This document shows, piece by piece, positions 11,786-23,411 of a stretch of 64,000 nt of DNA. Origin of the DNA: Pegea sp. RAD2-039 (Eukaryota; Chordata; Thaliacea; Salpida; Salpidae); assembly GCA_034620365.1 (NCBI GenBank), contig JAQGEQ010000299.1, positions 992,001 to 1,056,000 on the forward strand. The letters are read 5' to 3'. The position numbers were made by a program, and so were the translations under genes. Position 1 is the stretch's first letter. The number at the start of each line of letters is the position of its first letter. The notes beneath the pieces were generated by a model. The model saw nothing but the letters and a program-made list of their open reading frames with translations, did not search any database and had not been told where the DNA came from.

Positions 11786-14700
11786 TCATCTTTCAAGATC
11801 TTTCACTATTTCAGTAATCTTTGAAGATCGGACGAAATATTTTCTCAGCATCAATCGGACCTCTGATCTCATTTCGAAGAGGAGTAGATCACACAAGATC
11901 AGATGAAGATCAGATTTGATGATTAAGAACTGCAAGAAATAAGTCATTTCACAAATCTCTCTACATTTCAACTGACTTTCGAATCCGGCATCCTTAGGAG
12001 CTTGGCGAGGATCAGGATGAGGATGTTGCTCCAAGTTTCACGATGAGAAGCGGAAGATATTGTGACGTAATAACTCAGTGCGATCTTACAGGAACTACAA
12101 GAAGAAGATGAAAAGGAGAAAATGATGAGGAACAAGTTACTTGATCAAAATTTGATAAATCTTTTTATCATCAGATTTTTGGTACAAACGAAAAAGAATT
12201 CGAAGCAAGCAGGTGAGGCTGGTAGTCTCTTGCCGGATCAGATTTGGTTTGGTCTTCCCTTTGAAACCTTCAATAAAACGATCATATGATGAGGAGCAAG
12301 GAGCAAGCTGAGATCTTCACCGGCTCGCCACAAGAGGTCGCGTTGAGTTAGATCGCTGTTGAAACGTTTCGCGATATCGTGGCTGTGATGAAGACATTGT
12401 ACTAGTTGAAGATGTTGCTCTTGATTGAGTAAAGGGAACATTTCAGAAGGATCAAACTCTTCTGTAGTAATCTCAGCTGCCTAGAAACAAAGATTAGACA
12501 TGGAGAGAGGGGGCGTGGGGCACTTACAGTTGCTAGGGACAGATTTGCTTCATCTTCTGATTTTGAAGCTTTAGGAGTGAAGAGGAAGTTGTCGATGCAT
12601 TCAATCATCTCGGAAGTAAGGACACAACACAGTTGTAGTCTCTTCATCTCACTCTTTACGTCTGTAGAGAAATGATGACAGGGGCGTGTAGGGAAAAGGG
12701 GTCTTTTACTTGATATCTTCGGATTACAAGTGAGTAGATTGTAGGGAGTAACCATCTTAAAGATCTCATTAGCCTTCCTACATGTCAACTCCCACGTGAC
12801 TTCATCGAACTGCTTTCCATTCGATAAAATGAGATTTTCGAAGCAGTTGACTCCTGATCGAGCTAACTGTTCGTTTTCTGTTCATGACTGAAGTTAGTTC
12901 GCTTTCGTGATAAATGAGGCTTCAACACCTTTCTCAATACACCAAAGTAATTGATCATAAACTTCATGTAACAAAGTTGGTGCTAAGACAGGATAAAATT
13001 GAGTGAAGACGTCACAGATGGAAAAGAGCGCGTGATTACACGTAGTCGCGAACCAATCAGTTCGCTCTATCTGCCTCTCGGGCATCTTCATCTGATCAAA
13101 GATCCTAAAGAAGAGATTTGATGATGTTGACAATGAGATGAGGATCACCTGAAAATGATCTGAAAGAGATCGTGCCACCAGGATTCATGGAAAGATGATC
13201 CGTATGTCTTCATGATCTCAAACATCACTGTGAGACCTCTAGTGGTAGGAATTGAAGTTGAGGAAAGTATTGAGGATCATGCTGATACTGACCTTGTTCT
13301 TACATCCAATTTACATCTGTTGATGATGCAAGAGAGCTCAAAGAATATCGGGAACCAGCCTCGCACCCAAATTTTATCAGAAGCTCGTGCTCCGTATTGA
13401 GGTTCATCACCAGTTAGATCTTCAAAGTACTAAAATAGATGATCAGATCAGATGAAGATCAAATGTAGGATCAGATGAAGAATCAGGCGAAGATCAAACC
13501 TTTGGTTTCTCGGCTACGTAACTGGCACATTGACGAATTAACCGGATGGCTTCCATACTTGTATCAGCAAATAGAGAGCAAGAAAACTCTCGAAGAGCAG
13601 AGACTGCATCTTGGAAGCAGTGAATGATGGAAGCAAAGTAGAATTCGAAATGATCACCTTCAAAGTTGAAATGTCGCGCGCGTTCACGTGATCAAAACAA
13701 CTAACTGATAATTGTGGAGGTTGTAGTGAAGGCAAGTTCTACTAATCGTTCATCATTCATTGATGCCGCGATCGTAAATACCGAGAAGATATTCTTCCAA
13801 CCAGATTTGATGTTGTGAGCCTGATGTAAAGTCTGATAAGATGAAGATCATATGAGGATGAAGGGACCTACTTGAGAGGCAACCATACGCTCAATACATC
13901 TCACAACCATGTCCTGGATACCGGGTCTTGAGTTGTGTTTGACGATATGTTCAAATGGTCGCAAGAAGTCCTTTTGGAATCCGAATCCTGGTAACTCTCC
14001 CTTCTCTAGAAACTTGGTCGACAATTGACGTAAACTATCAACTGCGAAATCAGCAACTTCTTCGATGTCGCTACATCCAACCACATTGAAGTGTTCACCT
14101 AAACAAATACAAATGTGGATGGACCACTACTACAACCTCATTTCCTACCTAATATGGCCCATATCCGAGCCCATTGGATCCTGATCCGGCCCATATTGTA
14201 GTAGGAAATCTCGACAAGTTTTTGAAGTGAGAATTTTCTAGGATGTAGAGGATTATTCAGTTCACTCAAAGATACTTCACATAAACAGTCCACAAAATCA
14301 ACTAGAAGATAAAATGTGACATGTGGACAAGTGGACAGACTGGACAGTTACCAATCGCATCTCCATCTAATCTTGTTGATCCGGTGAAGATGCGATCTAC
14401 AGCGACTACATAGCTCTGTGAGCTGGTCTCTCCCATAGATTCTTGAATTGAAGCCAATCGCTTGTTTTCCATTCCGAAAGTTTTGGTGAAAACTGTGAAT
14501 CACAAGATGAGATGAAGTAGATTGAGATGAGAGAAAGAGGTACTTGGAGTCGGGTCGGTGATTGCTGTGGATTTTTTGATAGCAGCTGTTGTTTGATCTT
14601 TCACGCCTGATCCGATTGATTGAATGAGATCAAGATGAGAGATACATTTGAGAATCTGAAAAAAAATCATCAGGTTGAAAAACTCAATAACAAGTAAACA

Positions 14701-17700
14701 AACAAATAGATACACAAACAAGTTAACAAACAAACAGATCTACAAACAAGTTAAAAAACAATTGGATCTACAAACAAGTTAACAAACAAACGGATGTACA
14801 AACAAGTTAACAAACAATTAGATCTACAAACAAGTTAACAAACAATTAGATCTACAAACAAGTTAACAAACAATTAGATCTACAAACAAGTTAACAAACA
14901 ATTAGATCTATAAACAAGTTAACAAACAAATAGATCTACAAACAAGTTAACAAACAAACAGATACACAAACAAGTTAACAAACAATTAGATCTATAAACA
15001 AGTTAACAAACAATTAGATCTATAAACAAGTTAACAAACAAATAGATCTACAAACAAGTTAACAAACAATTAGATCTATAAACAAGTTAACAAACTAATA
15101 GATCTACAAACAAGTTAACAAACTAATAAATCTATAAACAAGTTAACAAACAAATAGATCTATAAACAAGTTAACAAACAAATAGATCTACAAACAAGTT
15201 AACAAACTAATACATCTACAAACAAGTTAAAAAACTAATAGATCTACAAACCAGTTAACAAACTAATAGATCTACAAACAAGTTAACAAACTAATAGATC
15301 TACAAACAAGTTAACAAACAAACAGATACACAAACAAGTTAACAAACAATTAGATCTATAAACAAGTTAACAAACAATTAGATCTATAAACAAGTTAACA
15401 AACAAATAGATCTACAAACAAGTTAACAAACAATTAGATCTATAAGCAAGTTAACAAACTAATAGATCTACAAACAAGTTAACAAACTAATAAATCTATA
15501 AACAAGTTAACAAACAAATAGATCTATAAACAAGTTAACAAACAAATAGATCTACAAACAAGTTAACAAACTAATAGATCTACAAACAAGTTAACAAACT
15601 AATAGATCTACAAACAAGTTAACAAACTAATAGATCTACAAACAAGTTAACAAACTAACAGATCTACAAACAAGTTAACAAACTAATAGATCTATAAACA
15701 AGTTAACAAACAAATAGATCTACAAAAAAGTTAACAAACTAATAGATCTACAAACAAGTTAACAAACTAATAGATCTACAAACAAGTTAACAAACTAATA
15801 GATCTACAAACAAGTTAACAAACTAATAGATCTATAAACAAGTTAACAAACAATTAGATCTATAAACAAGTTAACAAACAATTAGATCTACAAACAAGTT
15901 AACAAACTAATAGATCTACAAACAAGTTAACAAACAAATAGATCTACAAACAAGTTAACAAACTAATAGATCTACAAACAAGTTAACAAACTAATAGATC
16001 TACAAACAAGTTAACAAACAAACGGATACACAAACAAGTTAACAAACAAATAGATCTACAACAAGTTAACAAACTAATAGATCTACAAACAAGTTAACAA
16101 ACTAATAGATCTACAAACAAGTTAACAAACTAATAGATCTATAAACAAGTTAACAAACAATTAGATCTATAAACAAGTTAACAAACAATTAGATCTACAA
16201 ACAAGTTAACAAACTAATAGATCTACAAACAAGTTAACAAACTAATAGATCTACAAACAAGTTAACAAACTAATAGATCTACAAACAAGTTAACAAACTA
16301 ATAGATCTATAAACAAGTTAACAAACAATTAGATCTATAAACAAGTTAACAAACAATTAGATCTACAAACAAGTTAACAAACTAATAGATCTACAAACAA
16401 GTTAACAAACAAATAGATCTACAAACAAGTTAACAAACTAATAGATCTACAAACAAGTTAACAAACTAATAGATCTACAAACAAGTTAACAAACAAACGG
16501 ATACACAAACAAGTTAACAAACAAATAGATCTACAACAAGTTAACAAACTAATAGATCTACAAACAAGTTAACAAACTAATAGATCTACAAACAAGTTAA
16601 CAAACTAATAGATCTATAAACAAGTTAACAAACAATTAGATCTATAAACAAGTTAACAAACAATTAGATCTACAAACAAGTTAACAAACTAATAGATCTA
16701 CAAACAAGTTAACAAACAAACGGATATACAAACAAGTTAACAAACTAATAGATCTACAAACAAGTTAACAAACTAATAGATTTACAAACAAGTTAACAAA
16801 CAAACGGATACACAAACAAGTTAACAAACTAATAGATCTACAAACAAGTTAACAAACAATTAGATCTACAAACAAGTTAACAAACTAATAGATCTACAAA
16901 CAAGTTAACAAACAAACGGATACACAAACAAGTTAACAAACTAATAGATCTACAAACAAGTTAACAAACAATTAGATCTACAAACAAGTTAACAAACAAA
17001 TAGATCTACAAACAAGTTAACAAACTAATAGATCTACAAACAAGTTAACAAACTAATAGATCTACAAACAAGTTAACAAACTAATAGATCTACAAACAAG
17101 TTAACAAACAAACGGATACACAAACAAGTTAACAAACAAATAGATCTACAACAAGTTAACAAACTAATAGATCTACAAACAAGTTAACAAACTAATAGAT
17201 CTACAAACAAGTTAACAAACAATTAGATATACAAACAAGTTAACAAACAATTAGATCTACAAACAAGTTAACAAACAATTAGATCTACAAACAAGTTAAC
17301 AAACAATTAGATCTACAAACAAGTTAACAAACAAACGGATATACAAACAAGTTAACAAACAAACGGATATACAAACAAGTTAACAAACTAATAGATCTAC
17401 AAACAAGTTAACAAACAATTAGATCTACAAACAAGTTAACAAACAAACGGATATACAAACAAGTTAACAAACAAACGGATATACAAACAAGTTAACAAAC
17501 TAATAGATCTATAAACAAGTTAACAAACAATTAGATCTACAAACAAGTTAACAAACTAATAGATCTACAAACAAGTTAACAAACAAATAGATCTACAAAC
17601 AAGTTAACAAACTAATAGATCTACAAACAAGTTAACAAACAAATAGATCTACAAACAAGTTAACAAACAAATAGATCTACAAACAAGTTAACAAACTAAT

Positions 17701-20700
17701 AGATCTACAAACAAGTTAACAAACTAATAGATCTACAAACAAGTTAACAAACAATTAGATATACAAACAAGTTAACAAACAATTAGATATACAAACAAGT
17801 TAACAAACAAACAGATACACAAACCAGTTAACAAACTAATAGATCTACAAACAAGTTAACAAACAATTAGATCTATAAACAAGTTAACAAACTAATAGAT
17901 CTACAAACAAGTTAACAAACTAATAGATCTACAAACAAGTTAACAAACTAATAGATCTACAAACAAGTTAACAAACAAATAGATCTACAAACAAGTTAAC
18001 AAACTAATAGACAACGAAAACTATTTACTTTTTTCCAAGATTGTTGCAGATAATTTCCATCAGTACATGCAATTTGAATAAGAGTTTTAATTGCTTCCCG
18101 ATTCTTCCATTCCAGCTCTCTGATGCCAACTGTGTCTTCAAGAAGAGAGAAACGCGAAAGAGTGTTGATGAGTGAATCTCTTTCCAACTACAAATGATTA
18201 TCAAACAAACTAGTCACTAGTAACCAACTGGTAACTAACTGATAATCCAAAGATACAAGATATTCGAATCGAGAATTGTAAACCAGCAAGACACAAAATC
18301 GTCGCTTCCCGATCATCAATATAATGAAATCCAATCGAGAAGGCAGCCATCAACGGATTCCAACATCCCTGATATACAACACTCACTTGATTGGTTGAAA
18401 TCACTCAACTGTGACTACCTTGAACATGGGGCGAACGTGTTCCAGTCGTTTACTACAAATGAACTCGACGTGAAGATGACTCGCTGCTTCCATCAACACT
18501 TTCGCGGTATCCGCCATCTCTTGCATCGCACGCATCCGCTGGGCAGCAGACACAGTTCCTGCATCAACAGCGATCGTGACGTCATCACATCTCTTAACGC
18601 TGATTGGTCGACCTCTGATCGTGGCGACTTTCGAGCTACTAGATCTTGTAGTCTTCAAAGAGATTCCTTTCTGGCTTATCTGGGAGTAAATTCCTTCAAG
18701 ATAATCTCGAGGCAGATCTTTACTATCGTTGATTCCACGATTCATCTTGATGTAATCTTCTGGAGTCATCTTACGTTTCACCTGTGACGTCATAAACACG
18801 TTTAGCTTCAGTCACTAGGAAACCGTCACACCTGGTTGTTATGGAGATCCGTTGTCAACATGATGATGCTGTAAGCGAGAACATACGCGGCGTCAGCTGA
18901 TGCAAACACGCTTCCACTGAAGAAACACAAAGTAAGAATAGTTGGGGAGATGGAAGGGGCGTCTGGGGCACCTCGGGTTACAATCAAGATATCTGCTCGC
19001 AAACTTCTCCATGATTCGATCAATCTTTTGCGCTTCACCTGGAATTCTGAATCCTTCGAGAAAGATTCGAATCGCGGAAACAAAATCGAGTCCCGCAAAG
19101 TCATGAGAGTCGACATATGCGTACATCACTTCTTTGTTTAATCTGTAATTGCTTACTTGAATGAACGCCCTCTAGTGTTATCACATACTTGTCATGTTCA
19201 CCCAGATAATCACCGATCATCGACGCATCGAGACGAACCTCTGTTTGAAGGAAGCGCGCGATGTCGGCCGCCGAATCTCCGATCATATTTTGTGCTTGTA
19301 GGAAGCTTACTCCTTTATTTGGTTTGTGATTAAACCTGCAGATGACGTCATCAACGCGTGCTCACATCCACTTCTACTCACATTTGGATTCCTTGCTCCA
19401 GGATTCCTTTCTGTTGCTTAGCAACTTCTAAAGCTTCGGGATTATCGTGATAAGAAGTGAAAGGGTTGCTGAGAGTATCTGAAGAATCGGAATGTAAAGA
19501 TCGAGAACTTCCAAGATTAGGATATGCTCCCAGAGTCTTCTGTTCGCCCAGCTCCATCGGATTTAGCTCTTTGCCTGCCATCAAGGTCACTTTTTTGGTC
19601 CAGGGGCACCTAGACACTCACCCAGGTTGCTCATGGTATGTGGATCAACGTATAAATCTCCACACCATTCACTCAGACCTCGAACCAGAGTCACCAAACA
19701 TTCCAAACTCTTCTTCCTCATCTTCTGCACCTGCAAGTCGCGCGTTAGTGAGGTGTGGGAAGATGTGGGCGGTTTGAGGACCTCAATTATTGGGGCAGAT
19801 GAAGGTAAGTTGGAAATCTGGGCACTTTTGCAGAGTAATGAGACAAGTTGTTCAAAGATATTTGCAGCGTTCAAATCGCAATCATAATTGACGTAAATAT
19901 CAACAATTGACTGCGAATCGGAGCAAATCTGAAGAAGGGCATCCAATACGAGTCTCTTCTGTACAAAAGAGGAGGAAGAAGAATCGAGGATGTTGAGGAA
20001 GATCTCTTTGAAGAACACCTATAAAAATTTCATAAAAAAGTGTGTCCCTCTAGTGGTGGGAATTACTTGAATTTGCATCTTTAGATGTGTTTTGAAGTTT
20101 TCGATCAGTTTGACAAAGATGTTGAGTGAAAGTTGAAAGACTTCGGGAACTGGGGAAACCGCGTTCTTACCCAAAGCAACGCACAGATACTGAGAAGTAG
20201 TTATTTGCTCGTTGGCGCTACCTAGCGGAAGTCTTTAAATGTGATTCACCTGCTGGATGGCGCTGATAAACATCTCATTGTTACGAAATACAGGTCCTGT
20301 TGTTTCGAGGATCGAAGAAAGAAGATGAAGCGACAAAATCTTCGAGCGTAACTCATGCGACCTAGACACAGATTGAGATCATGAGATCATCAATAGATCG
20401 AGAACAATTTACTTGGGATCTGGAGGTCCTTTAGACAGCAACTTCATACTGAGCTTGCAAAAACTCCTTAGAAGATCACAATTGGATTAAGTGATGTGAG
20501 AAGAGTGATGATGATTACCTGAAGACCAGGAAAGCATCTTTCTGGAGGATATGTGAAAAGTTGAGATTTCTTCTCAACACTTCATTCTCAACAGGTTTAG
20601 AAGAACTTTCATTGGTGTTTGAAGTGATGGAGATAGTTTGTGATGTAGAATCTGCATCTGAGGATTGAATTTAGAAGATGAATCACTTTGAAGAGCATCA

Positions 20701-23411
20701 GTCCTCAGCACCCTCGACCACTAAGTTACACTTGATGTTGGGCGAGGAGTTTCTGCAGATCAAGGTGCTGAATCCGACTTTTTATACATCCTCTCAGATC
20801 TGTGTCTTTCCTCATTTTATAGAAGATCTTTGAGAGTATTTTGGTATCTTGTTGAGAAAAACTTCTCGAAACTTATTTTTTTATTTTGTGGATTCATTAT
20901 TAAGGACTTTCCTCTCTATGACAACAATAATTGCCCCAAACCCCAGTTGGTGTCACTGCCCAGCTTACTAATCACCCCTATCGCGTGACTTTGAGGTCGG
21001 ACACAATTTGGTGATTGAAACTTGAAAGATCTAAGATGCCAGCAGAGTCTCACCATTTGCAACTACATCCGCAGATTCAACTTCGTCCACTGCTGACGTC
21101 ACTAAATCGCGAACCATCTGCCTCACGACGCTTGTGACGTCATCACCTAGATCACCACCAGCCACGTCATCAGCATAGCCGTTAAAAGAAGAGAACTCGT
21201 CATCAGGCTGTGACGTCATCGCTTCGACATCTATATTGAAAGTCACGTGATGCTGACAGCAAGCCAATGAGATCACCTTCAGAGTTCTTCCTTGGGATCT
21301 TCTCAACTTCATCTTGAACAGGACTCCCGGCATCGGCTTCTAAAAGAAGATCACGTGATCAAAACTTCCCTGAACTCAGTTCAAAGGTCACCTTCTAAAG
21401 CGGCTTCTGTTTCATCTGATTCTGTGTCTTTATCTTCTTCACCTGCATCCTGATCAAGACACAAATAAGATGCTGATGATGATGATTGAAGAAGATCAAC
21501 TTACTGATCCGTTTTCCTGTCGAAGCTTCTCTGCCAATCGTTCATCATATTCCTGAAAAAAGTCATTTGTCAAAACATCAAATGGATTTAGAAGATCATG
21601 TCACCGCTTGTGCTTCCATTCGCGAGAAGATGACATTCAACATTTGAGTAAGAGTCGCTCTTGCTGTTGTCTAAATTGAAAGTTGGATATTTTCAAAAAG
21701 TTTCGATTGAAATGTGAAAGAGGAAGTAATTAATGTAACAAGTTGTAGAAAGTTGTCAGCAGATGAAGTAGCAAAATGCCTACCTGGTTCACCCTATTCC
21801 TAGAAGCTAGATAGATATTGTAGCAAGTCCTAACAGCAAGTAGCAAAGTGGCTTCATGGATTTCACAGTTGTTGCTGGTTACCGCTGTTAGCAACACCTA
21901 AATGTAATCACTGGTTGAAAGAATCAGGTTGTAACAAGAAGTTGTGTTCAACTGTTTCATGAGTAAGCAAATTTATACAAATCTGATTGATTGTTAAATC
22001 GATTTATGAAATATTCTAGATAAGTAAATAAAATAAAGATAAAGTAGCAACAGGCAAGCTAGTTTCCTGTATTTTAGTAAACACAAGTCAGAAGCGATGT
22101 AGTTTAGATCGAAATTAAAATTTAATGAAAACGGAAATTGTAACGAATTTTTGATTAAACACATTTTATAGAAACTCAGACAATTAGAAGTTCTTTGTAG
22201 CGTCTAGGAGACTTGTCTTTAGCATTCTTAACCGCTAAGTTTTTTGCAGTTGAAGGTTCAAAAACGACCAAACGAGTTTTTTTATTATGTGTTCGTTTTA
22301 CTGGGGCTTCAACCAGGGCTACAGACGAACACAAAACTACATATGACCACCTCTAACCTTAATTATCTGTAATTGAACTTGTTCATCTGTGTTTACTCCG
22401 GTAAAGCATTCACAAATTGCATTAATGACTCTATTAATAAGAGGATGATTAGGCGAATCAGAATCAGGTGTTGTTCCAACAAGGATTCCATAAACCATCA
22501 TTTTCTGTGAAGTTTAATGAAGTAATTAATACTAGAAGCAAGTTTTGTGAAGTTTCATATAATTATATCTAAATTTTAATCTTTAATTTATTATGAATAA
22601 AATATGTTTGGAATGTAGAAAGTTTTTTGAAGTATTACAACAGATGACATTGATACAGAATTGAAAATGATGATAAGTAAATGAAAGTTGCTGAATAATT
22701 ATAATAAATATTAAGTGGAAATTAATGAGCAAAATTTCTACTTTCAGAATAACTTGTTGAGTTTTCTTCGTTTTAAACTATCAATAAGATTTTCAAGGAT
22801 AATATTTCAATTAAATTCCGATTATAATCAGCATAATAAAAGTTAATAACAAATAACAAGTGGCATAAAACTGGTAGAAAATTATAAGGAAAGATACCTG
22901 TAAGCAGTCTAAAGCTGTGGTTTTGATGCTGGGTGATTTGGACTTACAAGCAAGCTCAAATACTGGAAAGTACGAATCAGCCTCAATAACTGAGAACTGA
23001 GTATTGCCAGAACCATTTGTCACTCTGCATTTTAATCATTCAACATTTATTTGATTATTATCAAAATTATTACAATTAACTCATGATGCTAAGTTGTGAA
23101 CTTTATCAGCACTAATTATAAAATATCACAGATAAATAGGTTTACCCTGAATCTTGTAGTTCATTTTTAATTTTATCTGAAAAACAAATAAAGTTTATTA
23201 AAGAAAGGAAGTTAGAAAAAAACAAGTGATTAAGTTTTTACTATTGTTCAAACAAATTAACAACTTTTTCATAAAACAGTCGCAAACCAAGAGTATTCCG
23301 ACATTCTTGTTTTAATTCACTATTTTGAGAACGTTTAATTTCTTTATCAGTCAATATTCTTTCTAATGCCCTGGTTAAAAACATATCACGGGTTTGCTTG
23401 GACTCCTGCAT
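11786..23411 (-). CDS. ARFGEF: BIG1/BIG2-type ARF guanine-nucleotide exchange factor (37 exons)
   Basis: Sec7-domain exchange factor that loads GTP on class I ARFs at the trans-Golgi and endosomes. Exons, minus strand: 23288-23411, 23146-23176, 22898-23024, 22358-22504, 21784-21897, 21605-21670, 21505-21552, 21392-21449, 21277-21339, 21054-21230, 20519-20657, 20413-20466, 20250-20361, 20067-20189, 19622-20018, 19382-19574, 19189-19335, 18972-19142, 18832-18916, 18419-18781, 18240-18368, 18029-18187, 14544-14655, 14352-14492, 14149-14301, 13872-14098, 13706-13820, 13500-13657, 13293-13429, 13149-13238, 12929-13104, 12710-12877, 12528-12661, 12321-12480, 12141-12267, 11977-12094, 11786-11929. 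All phases match, giving 1,728 residues (human 1,785-1,849). The DCB region is N-terminal; the HUS box [15 protein letters not shown] is near 503. Sec7 spans about 650-840, with the catalytic glutamate in [11 protein letters not shown] near 743. HDS repeats follow. The acidic linker (exons 7-10) is poorly conserved. The gene looks intact. Confidence 0.95.
13235..13249 (-). promoter_or_regulatory. CTCF-like motif spanning a splice acceptor
   Basis: Read on the minus strand the site is CCACTAGAGGT, close to the animal CTCF core (CCAC-n-AG-a/g-GGGC). It covers the 3' splice site of the BIG intron 13239-13292: the AG of CCACTAG is the acceptor and AGGT opens the next exon (Arg-Gly-Leu-Thr). The match may be partly fortuitous. 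Confidence 0.35.
14691..18010. repeat. Tandem array of a 28-bp unit filling a BIG intron
   Basis: About 118 copies of a 28-bp unit, a few of 27 bp. Each unit contains GTTAAC and, in most copies, AGATCT, both 6-bp palindromes. The variable part lies between them (CTAATAG, CAATTAG, CAAATAG or CAAACGG types). The array takes up nearly all of intron 22 (14656-18028, 3,373 bp). It begins about 35 bp from the acceptor and ends about 18 bp from the donor, while most other introns in this half of the gene are 45-100 bp. Blocks of units recur as larger periods: the stretch at 14961 recurs at 15325, 13 units away, with its rare variants, and a marked block at 16025 recurs at 16500 and 17115. The flanking exons splice in phase 0 (WKK to ILK), so the protein is unaffected. 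Confidence 0.97.
19166..19177 (-). promoter_or_regulatory. CTCF-like motif in a BIG intron
   Basis: CACTAGAGGGCG on the minus strand, a close match to the core of the animal CTCF site including the GGGCG end. It lies inside the 46-bp intron 19143-19188, where little other sequence is free to vary. Binding is not shown. Confidence 0.4.
20046..20056 (-). promoter_or_regulatory. CTCF-like motif in a BIG intron
   Basis: CCACTAGAGGG on the minus strand, matching the CTCF core fully over these positions, inside the 48-bp intron 20019-20066. Confidence 0.4.
20214..20228 (-). promoter_or_regulatory. CTCF-like motif in a BIG intron
   Basis: CCGCTAGGTAGCGCC on the minus strand. It matches the alternative CCGC-n-AGG-n-GGCGC form of the CTCF site at nearly every position. 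It lies in the intron 20190-20249 and is the fourth such match in 7 kb. Confidence 0.4.

Noticed and set aside
12141-12267. Frameshift in BIG near [14 protein letters not shown]
   Set aside because: Rereading the minus strand shows three bases I had skipped; the frame is continuous and matches the family.
13149-13238. Read-through of the intron between LFQ and IFDQM as coding
   Set aside because: The exon ends at 13149 after LFQIIF with a good donor, and splicing to 13104 restores the conserved RIFDQM in phase.
14691-18010. CRISPR-like or centromeric appearance of the 28-bp array
   Set aside because: There are no unique spacers between fixed repeats; the units abut and vary in place. It lies in an intron of a host gene, so it is an intronic satellite.
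19189-19335. Apparent loss of the Sec7 catalytic glutamate ([11 protein letters not shown])
   Set aside because: The glutamic finger is not in this segment. It is in [11 protein letters not shown], encoded in the exon 18972-19142, and is present.
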